The notes under the pieces: generated by a model | Told to the model about the DNA's origin: nothing | What the model saw: the letters and a program-made list of their open reading frames with translations, nothing else | The model's database searches: none | Assembly: GCA_030620575.1 (NCBI GenBank) | Contig: JAUXEL010000002.1 | Coordinates: 1 to 35,495, forward strand | Source of the DNA: Fidelibacterota bacterium | Lineage (GTDB): Bacteria; Fidelibacterota; Fidelibacteria; Fidelibacterales; Fidelibacteraceae | Reading direction: 5' to 3' | Length of the DNA: 35,495 nucleotides | Translations under genes and position numbers: made by a program | Shown here: positions 29,454 through 35,495 of the stretch, piece by piece | Position numbering within the stretch: the first letter of the stretch is position 1 | How the letters are laid out: each line of letters starts with the position of its first letter

Positions 29454-29481
29454 AATGCAACTATTATTTAGTTGCATTATA
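29454..29481 (-). promoter_or_regulatory. Putative hicAB promoter/operator
   Basis: Perfect inverted repeat AATGCAACTA-TTATT-TAGTTGCATT (29454-29478). On the minus strand TATAAT (29481-29476) overlaps the distal arm. Confidence 0.65.
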
Positions 29482-29504
29482 TTGGCTGTTTTTTATATTA
29501 AGTT

Positions 29505-29776
29505 ACCCGTTGTGTGAAACACAAATTCAAGTCACAAATTATTAAAAACACCATAAATAATGTCATCTCGACTAAGTCCGCCGAAATAGAATGAAGGCGG
29601 GCGCATGGAGAGATCTCAAAATAATCAAATTAATTTAAAAATTGTTCTTCTCTTTAATTTCCGTAAAATAATTTGAGATTTCTCCACTCGTTCGTTCCTC
29701 TCTCGGTCGAAATGACATCAAAAAAGCTATTGACAGCATGCGATTCCCATTTTTTAATCTGTTTCACACAACGGGT
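29505..29776. mobile_element. Nested inverted-repeat element (MITE-like candidate)
   Basis: Perfect 17-bp inverted termini ACCCGTTGTGTGAAACA / TGTTTCACACAACGGGT enclose an inner inverted pair (29560-29718: ATGTCATCTCGAC...GGAGAGATCTCAAA versus TTTGAGATTTCTCC...GTCGAAATGACAT). Confidence 0.6.
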
Positions 29777-29908
29777 GATCTTATTAAAACCTATTCTCAC
29801 AGCTTCTTTTACTCTCTGCTCTACGCGCATGACAGATCGCGTTTCACCGCTTAAGCCCACTTCTCTGATGATAGCGGTATTATCCGGGATGTGCAATTTA
29901 TTAATCAA
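29777..29908 (-). pseudogene. Decayed partial duplicate of radA
   Basis: Minus-strand 'PDNTAIIREVGLSGETRSVMRVEQRVKEAVRIGFNKI' matches intact RadA 'SDNTVIIGEVGLTGETRSVLRIEQRVKEALRMGFDHL'. Homology stops at the inverted-repeat terminus. Confidence 0.85.
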
Positions 29909-29956
29909 GGCTGGATCTTTTTAGGGCGATGAGAGCTTAAAAGGATTCATCATGAT

Positions 29957-30442
29957 CTATTCTATGACTGTAAAATTAATATCTCCGATGGTATCGGTCT
30001 GCAGAACATCGAACTGGGGGAAATCTACAATGGCACGATAATCTCCGGGACTTAAGGTAACCTTCGGATCCTGCCAAATGGTTGTCGGTGCAAGCCATGT
30101 ACTTGTCATGGAATCTCCTGGAGCGAACTTATAATGCAATATCGGAAGGTAAAAACCCAAGCCATCTAACGACCCGGCGATGTATTGATCATCTTGGTAA
30201 ATATAGAACCTTATAAAAGGTCCGGAATCACCCATCGTAAAATCAAGAGAGTCTTCCGTTGTATTTGTCAGACAGAATTTCACATAAAACGATTCACCTG
30301 TGTAAAATATCGTTCCGGATGTCCCATTTGTATCCGCCAGATAAAAATAGGTTTCCCCATCACAGTTCATCTGAGGTTCAAGTAAAAAACAACTTGATAA
30401 CAAAACGCATAATACCGCAAGGGAGATAAGTGCCTTTTTCAT
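29957..30442 (-). CDS. Lipoprotein with BsuPI-like domain
   Basis: Signal peptide with lipobox LLSSC; 'FCLTNTTEDSLDF...FAPGDSMTSTW...LSPGDYRAIVDF'. Confidence 0.65.
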   Translation of the reverse strand: MKKALISLAVLCVLLSSCFLLEPQMNCDGETYFYLADTNGTSGTIFYTGESFYVKFCLTNTTEDSLDFTMGDSGPFIRFYIYQDDQYIAGSLDGLGFYLPILHYKFAPGDSMTSTWLAPTTIWQDPKVTLSPGDYRAIVDFPQFDVLQTDTIGDINFTVIE

Positions 30443-30478
30443 TTTCTTCTCCTTTCAAAAAAAAGACAGGTGCCGTAA

Positions 30479-31825
30479 CTATACTTGTTGCCCTGTCAAC
30501 TCTGCAATATCTTTAATATATTTAAATGTATCCTTTTTATCATCGATCTTCTTTTTCGCAGATGCGGGCAAAATAAGGTGGTCGAAACCCATGCGTAGCG
30601 CTTCTTTCACTCTCTGTTCAATCCGTAAAACAGATCGCGTTTCACCAGTTAAGCCCACTTCCCCAATAATTACTGTATTATCTGATAGTGGAATATTTTT
30701 TACCGATGAGTAGATCGCCGCAATGACCGGCAGATCCATAGCAGGTTCTTTAAGTGTTAGTCCGCCCACCACATTGACAAAAATATCATATTGGCTTACC
30801 GATATGTCCAATTGCTTTTCAATAATAGCAAGCAAAAGTTGAAGACGTTTTGGGTCCAGACCACTGGCATGGCGCTGAGGTGTGCCGTATGCTGCCTGTG
30901 CTGCCAAGGCCTGGATCTCGACCAGCAATGGCCGGCTTCCTTCCATGCCACAGGTAACGACCGAACCTTTCGCTCCTTTTTTCCGTTCACTTAAGAACAT
31001 ATCTCCCGGGTTTGTTATCCCGATCAGACCTTCCTGCTTCATTTCAAAGATACCGATCTCATGGGTGGCACCAAAACGGTTCTTTACAGAACGCAATATT
31101 CTAAAGTAATGCTGCTTATCTCCTTCAAGATATAAAACCGTATCAACAATATGTTCCAGTAATTTCGGACCGGCAATAATACCGCCCTTAGTAATATGTC
31201 CAATAAGAATTATTGTAATATTTTCTTTCTTTCCACATGCCATCAATTCACTGGCGCATTCTCGTACTTGATTGACTGACCCGGGAAGTGAATCCGAATT
31301 GGGTGAATAGCTGGTTTGAATGGAATCAATAACGGCAATCTGAGGTTTTTCCGATTCAAGTCCGGCCAGTATTCGACTTAATTCAATTTCGTTGCTTATT
31401 TTCAGTTCATTATTCTGCAATCCAATTCGTTTTGCACGCAATGCAAGCTGTCCGACCGACTCTTCCCCGCTGAAATAGCAAACCTTGATCTTCTTTTCGA
31501 CATATTCTTTACATAGTTGTAAAGCAAGTGTAGACTTCCCTACTCCGGGATCGCCACCCAACAGGACAATACTGCCCTCCATAAGTCCGCCACCGACCAC
31601 CCGATCGAATTCCCCGATCCCACTGGTATAACGTGAGGGTTGCTCCGGATTTGATAATGAATAAAAAGGAGGAGGTGAGCCCGGCTTAACCCTTTTAAAC
31701 GATACTTCTACGGGTTCATAAACTTCGAGAGTATTCCATCCCTCGCAGTGCGGACACTGTCCCTGCCATTTTGCCGTAACACCATCGCAGACAGTACATT
31801 TATATTGTTCTTTATGTTTTGCCAT
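30479..31825 (-). CDS. radA: DNA repair protein RadA/Sms
   Basis: Zinc motif 'CTVCDGVTAKWQGQCPHCEGWNT', Walker A 'GGDPGVGKSTLALQL', 'KNRFGAT' motif, Lon-like C-terminal domain. Confidence 0.98.
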   Translation of the reverse strand: MAKHKEQYKCTVCDGVTAKWQGQCPHCEGWNTLEVYEPVEVSFKRVKPGSPPPFYSLSNPEQPSRYTSGIGEFDRVVGGGLMEGSIVLLGGDPGVGKSTLALQLCKEYVEKKIKVCYFSGEESVGQLALRAKRIGLQNNELKISNEIELSRILAGLESEKPQIAVIDSIQTSYSPNSDSLPGSVNQVRECASELMACGKKENITIILIGHITKGGIIAGPKLLEHIVDTVLYLEGDKQHYFRILRSVKNRFGATHEIGIFEMKQEGLIGITNPGDMFLSERKKGAKGSVVTCGMEGSRPLLVEIQALAAQAAYGTPQRHASGLDPKRLQLLLAIIEKQLDISVSQYDIFVNVVGGLTLKEPAMDLPVIAAIYSSVKNIPLSDNTVIIGEVGLTGETRSVLRIEQRVKEALRMGFDHLILPASAKKKIDDKKDTFKYIKDIAELTGQQV

Positions 31826-31894
31826 TGTTTAATGTACAGGATTTTTACTGATTTTACAAAAACATAAAACCTAAAAAGGTGTTTAAAAACTTTT

Positions 31895-31916
31895 AAAAAC
31901 TTGCCCCAAGTTTTTT
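31895..31916. repeat. REP palindrome copy 1 (CCCC orientation)
   Basis: AAAAACTTGCCCCAAGTTTTTT. Confidence 0.9.
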
Positions 31917-31973
31917 CGAACTTTTTGTGACGTCGGTCACGGATATTTTGATTAATTTTCATTATATTTTTAT

Positions 31974-31994
31974 AAAAACTTGGGGCAAGTTTTT
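31974..31994. repeat. REP palindrome copy 2 (GGGG orientation)
   Basis: AAAAACTTGGGGCAAGTTTTT, reverse complement of copy 1. Confidence 0.9.
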
Positions 31995-32022
31995 ACTAAA
32001 GGGATGAAAAATGTGATGTAAA

Positions 32023-32634
32023 ATTGACGATTTCATAAATGGAAATTATTTCCATTTTTATAACCGAACCTTTGATCAACATTTGTTGTTTTATGATGAA
32101 GATGATTATGAGTTATTTCTAAATTTATTTAAGTATAATTTAGACAAAATTCCGGCTAGTGTTTTTGCATATTGTTTAATGCCAAACCATTTTCACTTTC
32201 TATTAAGACAGGACAGTGATAAAAAATTGTATCATATATTTAATTATGCTCTTATTGCTTATGTCCAGCGCTACAATAAGAAATACGGTAGAAAAGGACC
32301 ATTATTTCAATCACCATTACAGCATAAGCTTGTAGAAAATCAGGAATATTTACTTCAGCTTTGTAAGTATATACACATTAATCCAGTGAAAGCCGGACTT
32401 GTAGAATATCCGGAAAACTGGATCTATTCAAATTACCTTGAATGGGTAAAATTACGTACAGATACCTTATTCGCGAAAGAAATTCACAGTGATTATTTTC
32501 CCCATCCGGAAGATTATATTTCTATGATCTCAACATACAAGCAATATCTTACAATTAAAAATTTTAGAAGACTTTTAATGGATGATAAGGAGGAAAAACT
32601 TGCCCCAAGTTTTTTATATGAATTTACCCCTTAA
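32023..32634 (+). CDS. REP-associated tyrosine transposase (RAYT, Y1_Tnp / IS200-like HUH fold); start uncertain
   Basis: 'INGNYFHFYNRTF' N-terminal motif (upstream of the listed TTG start), HUH motif 'CLMPNHFHFLLRQ', Tyr region 'AYVQRYNKKYGRKGPLFQSP', 'YIHINPVKAGLVEYPENWIYSNY'. Flanked by REP palindromes. Confidence 0.9.
   Translation: MDDFINGNYFHFYNRTFDQHLLFYDEDDYELFLNLFKYNLDKIPASVFAYCLMPNHFHFLLRQDSDKKLYHIFNYALIAYVQRYNKKYGRKGPLFQSPLQHKLVENQEYLLQLCKYIHINPVKAGLVEYPENWIYSNYLEWVKLRTDTLFAKEIHSDYFPHPEDYISMISTYKQYLTIKNFRRLLMDDKEEKLAPSFLYEFTP
32594..32615. repeat. REP palindrome copy 3, inside the RAYT coding sequence
   Basis: AAAAACTTGCCCCAAGTTTTTT, identical to copy 1; lies in the codons for C-terminal (E)KLAPSF(L). 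Confidence 0.92.
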
Positions 32635-32661
32635 TCGCTCCTAAAAGTTCATTAAACTCAC

Positions 32662-32684
32662 AAAAAACTTGGGGCAAGTTTTTT
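32662..32684. repeat. REP palindrome copy 4 (GGGG orientation)
   Basis: AAAAAACTTGGGGCAAGTTTTTT. Confidence 0.9.
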
Positions 32685-32758
32685 GTACAATTGTTTGTAT
32701 AAAATTTCATTATATTTTATAGAATATTCTTTATCTCATGTTTTTTTAATCGTATCTT

Positions 32759-32773
32759 TTCAGTTGTACTGAA
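32759..32773. promoter_or_regulatory. Possible operator upstream of the PFOR gene
   Basis: Perfect inverted repeat TTCAGT-TGT-ACTGAA, about 33 nt before the start codon. Confidence 0.35.
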
Positions 32774-32806
32774 TATGATTAAAATTTTCAAATATCAGGA
32801 GCTAAA

Positions 32807-35495
32807 ATGAGCAAATTCAAGAAACAAACAATCGATGGAAACGCTGCTGCTACGCATGTTGCGTATGCCTTTAGCGATGTAGCCGCTATTTATCCTATTA
32901 CCCCCTCTTCTACTATGGGGGAATATGCAGATGTCTGGGCGGCAAATGGAAAAAAAAATCTCTTTGGGGAAATTGTTGATGTTGTAGAAATGCAATCGGA
33001 AGCCGGTGCGGCCGGTGCAGTACACGGAGCTCTTTCAGCAGGTGCTTTTACAACAACATTTACTGCATCTCAAGGATTAATGCTAATGCTTCCCAATATG
33101 CATAAAATTGCCGGAGAAATGCTGCCAGCCGTTTTTCATGTATCAGCCCGTTCGCTGGCCACACAATCACTTTCTATTTTTGGTGATCATTCAGATGTAA
33201 TGTCCGCACGTAATACAGGATGGGCATTGGTTGCGGCTTCCAATATTCAGGAAATTATGGATCTCGCAATTGTTTCGCATCTTGCAACCTTAAAATCCAG
33301 TATTCCTTTTTTGAATTTCTTTGATGGTTTCCGTAACTCCCACGAAATTCAAAAAGTGGAGATCATTGATTATGATACAATGAAATCACTGCTAGAAGAA
33401 AAATATATTGAAAATTTCCGCAGCCGCGCTATGAATCCTGAAGCTCCCAGGGTTAAAGTCGGTGCACAAAATCCGGACGTATATTTTCAAGGTCGTGAAA
33501 CAACCAATTTATTATATGATGCAACTCCGGGTATTATTCAAGAATACATGGATAAAGTTGCGAAGGTCATTGGCCGGCAATATCATTTATTTGATTATTT
33601 CGGTGCTCCGGATGCAGAAAAGATCATTATAGCAATGGGAACCGGCTGTGATACAATAGAAGAAACTATCAATTATCTGACTGCAAAGGGCGAAAAGGTT
33701 GGACTTATAAAAATTCGTTTATACCGTCCTTTTTCTGTCGAAGCTCTGATTGCCGCTATTCCCAAAAGCGTTAAGAAAATCGCGGTTCTGGATCGTACAA
33801 AGGAACCGGGCTCTCTTGGTGAACCTCTTTATCTCGATGTTGTTGCCGCATTAAAAGACAAGAACATCACCATTATCGGCGGCCGTTACGGATTATCATC
33901 AAAAGAATTTACCCCTTCAATGGTTAAAGCAGTTTATGATCATCTTGAAGGAAAATGTTCACATAACTTCACTGTAGGTATTGTGGATGATGTATCCTTT
34001 AAATCTCTTGAGATCAAAGAAAAGATCAACACTTTGCCAAAAGGAACATTCTCCGCTAAATTCTGGGGTTTAGGATCCGATGGTACGGTTGGTGCCAATA
34101 AAAACTCTATTAAAATCATTGGTGATAATACCAACATGAACGCGCAGGGGTATTTTCAGTATGATTCGAAAAAATCCGGCGGAATTACCCGTTCACATCT
34201 GCGTTTCGGAACGTCACCTATTCAATCTGAATATTTGGTTACCAATGCCGATTTTATTGCGAATCATAATCAGGCTTTTGTCGGCCGCTATGATATTCTT
34301 GAAGGCATTAAAGAAAACGGTGTTTTCCTGCAAAACTCGATTTGGAAATCTGATGAAGTTTTCTCTTACTTTACGAGAGACATGCAGAAAGAAATCATTG
34401 AGAAAAAAATTAAGGTCTACAATATCAATGCCTTAAAAATTGCTGAGGAAGTAGGTCTTGGTGGACGGATCAATACCGTCATGCAAGCTGCCTTCTTTAT
34501 TATCTCGGGTGTTCTGCCAAAAGATGAGGCCATTGATCTTATTAAAAACGCTATTGAAAAAAGCTACAAGAAAAAAGGAAAAGATGTTGTTGAGATGAAT
34601 TGGAAAGCCGTCGATGCAACAGAGGCAGCACTGAAAGAAATTATAATTCCATCCTCGCTGCCTGAAAAAGCGACAGAACCTAAAAAACTGGTTCCGGACA
34701 ATGCAGATGAATTTACGAAAAATATTATCGAACGCATTATGCGTGAAAAAGGCGATGATATTCCTGTTTCGGATATGCCGTTTGACGGATATGTTCCTTC
34801 TGCAACCACACAGTTAGAAAAACGGGGTGTTGCACCGGCTGTGCCACATTGGAACGCTGATATATGTATTCAATGCAATCAGTGCGCTTTTGTTTGTCCG
34901 CATGCCGCAATACGTGCTAAATTAATTGACCCTGAAAATTTGAAAGGTGCTCCGGATACGTTTAATGTTTTGGATGTCAAAGGCAAGGATTCTGATAAAA
35001 AATACAAGATTCAGGTTTATGTTGAAGATTGTGTCGGATGTTCTGTATGTGTCAATGAATGTCCTGTTCAGGCTCTTGAGTTACGTCCCATTGATGAAGA
35101 ACGCCAAGCAGGTGAAAATGCTAATGAAGCCTTCTTTCATCAACTTCCTACCGATATTATGGGATCAGGAAAACGCTTCAGTGTTAAAGGATCTCAGTTC
35201 ATGCAGCCTTTGTTTGAATTCTCAGGCGCCTGTGCCGGATGTGGTGAAACACCTTACATTAAGCTGGCTACACAATTGTTTGGCGATAGAATGGTCGTGG
35301 CAAACGCTACCGGTTGTTCCTCAATTTACGGCGCTACATTTCCGACAATTCCCTATTGTAAAAACAAAGACGGCCATGGACCTACATGGGCAAATTCACT
35401 GTTTGAAGACAATGCGGAATACGGATTTGGAATGCGATTAGCGGTTGATTCTAATCGTAGACAATTGAAATCTACTTTGAAAAAACTAATTGAAT
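32807..35495 (+). CDS. nifJ: Pyruvate:ferredoxin (flavodoxin) oxidoreductase, truncated by window edge (absent from ORF track)
   Basis: Translation MSKFKKQTIDGNAAATHVAYAFSDVAAIYPITPSSTMGEYADVWAANGKKNLFGEIVDVVEMQSEAGAAGAVHGALSAGAFTTTFTASQGLMLMLPNMHKIAGE; two 4Fe-4S motifs 'CIQCNQCAFVCP' and 'CVGCSVCVNECP'; SD AGGAG. Confidence 0.97.
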   Translation, partial: MSKFKKQTIDGNAAATHVAYAFSDVAAIYPITPSSTMGEYADVWAANGKKNLFGEIVDVVEMQSEAGAAGAVHGALSAGAFTTTFTASQGLMLMLPNMHKIAGEMLPAVFHVSARSLATQSLSIFGDHSDVMSARNTGWALVAASNIQEIMDLAIVSHLATLKSSIPFLNFFDGFRNSHEIQKVEIIDYDTMKSLLEEKYIENFRSRAMNPEAPRVKVGAQNPDVYFQGRETTNLLYDATPGIIQEYMDKVAKVIGRQYHLFDYFGAPDAEKIIIAMGTGCDTIEETINYLTAKGEKVGLIKIRLYRPFSVEALIAAIPKSVKKIAVLDRTKEPGSLGEPLYLDVVAALKDKNITIIGGRYGLSSKEFTPSMVKAVYDHLEGKCSHNFTVGIVDDVSFKSLEIKEKINTLPKGTFSAKFWGLGSDGTVGANKNSIKIIGDNTNMNAQGYFQYDSKKSGGITRSHLRFGTSPIQSEYLVTNADFIANHNQAFVGRYDILEGIKENGVFLQNSIWKSDEVFSYFTRDMQKEIIEKKIKVYNINALKIAEEVGLGGRINTVMQAAFFIISGVLPKDEAIDLIKNAIEKSYKKKGKDVVEMNWKAVDATEAALKEIIIPSSLPEKATEPKKLVPDNADEFTKNIIERIMREKGDDIPVSDMPFDGYVPSATTQLEKRGVAPAVPHWNADICIQCNQCAFVCPHAAIRAKLIDPENLKGAPDTFNVLDVKGKDSDKKYKIQVYVEDCVGCSVCVNECPVQALELRPIDEERQAGENANEAFFHQLPTDIMGSGKRFSVKGSQFMQPLFEFSGACAGCGETPYIKLATQLFGDRMVVANATGCSSIYGATFPTIPYCKNKDGHGPTWANSLFEDNAEYGFGMRLAVDSNRRQLKSTLKKLIE

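Noticed and set aside
29654-29908. 84-aa minus-strand ORF as a functional gene
   Set aside because: Only the first part is RadA-like; the rest is translation of the inverted-repeat element, so treated as a pseudogene fragment.
31930-31943. GTGAC-GTCG-GTCAC inverted repeat between REP copies 1 and 2
   Set aside because: Short 5-bp arms; may be part of the REP pair spacer, not enough to call an operator.
31708-31962. 84-aa minus-strand ORF overlapping the radA start
   Set aside because: Out of frame with radA, basic low-complexity composition, crosses a REP; likely spurious.
31895-32684. Repeated palindromes as a CRISPR array
   Set aside because: Copies alternate orientation, spacing is irregular, a transposase gene sits between them, and no cas genes are present; REP/RAYT fits better.
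33940-34809. ORFs antisense to or out of frame with the PFOR gene (33940-34137, 34161-34436, 34564-34809, 34947-35441)
   Set aside because: All lie within the nifJ coding region, which was missed by the ORF track because it has no stop inside the window.

Overview
AT-rich bacterial chromosomal window, mostly ordinary housekeeping genes. The lineage looks FCB-like: there is a T9SS-type C-terminal sorting domain, a BatD/DUF58/MoxR cluster and a TamA/TamB pair. I cannot fix the phylum from sequence alone. A long minus-strand block runs thrS, infC-rpmI-rplT-pheS-pheT, an unlisted 58-aa ORF, zapA, rny, folD, tamB, an Omp85 protein, a TPR lipoprotein, moxR, DUF58, a BatD-like protein and an ABC-2 exporter, then thioredoxin and a truncated acylphosphatase-like ORF at the left edge. 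A second minus-strand block is rplM-rpsI-rpsB-tsf-pyrH-frr. Plus-strand genes are a small secreted or outer-membrane protein, an orphan receiver protein, a RAYT-type transposase and a pyruvate:ferredoxin oxidoreductase that runs off the right edge. The accessory region (about 28.5-32.8 kb) holds a hicAB toxin-antitoxin pair with a perfect palindrome on its putative -10, a nested inverted-repeat element, a decayed partial copy of radA, and a REP/RAYT system. REP palindromes (AAAACTTGCCCCAAGTTTT) flank the transposase gene in inverted pairs, and one of them is translated as the transposase C-terminus. The REP/RAYT locus is the best candidate for something unusual. I found no CRISPR array, rRNA, tRNA or large defence island.
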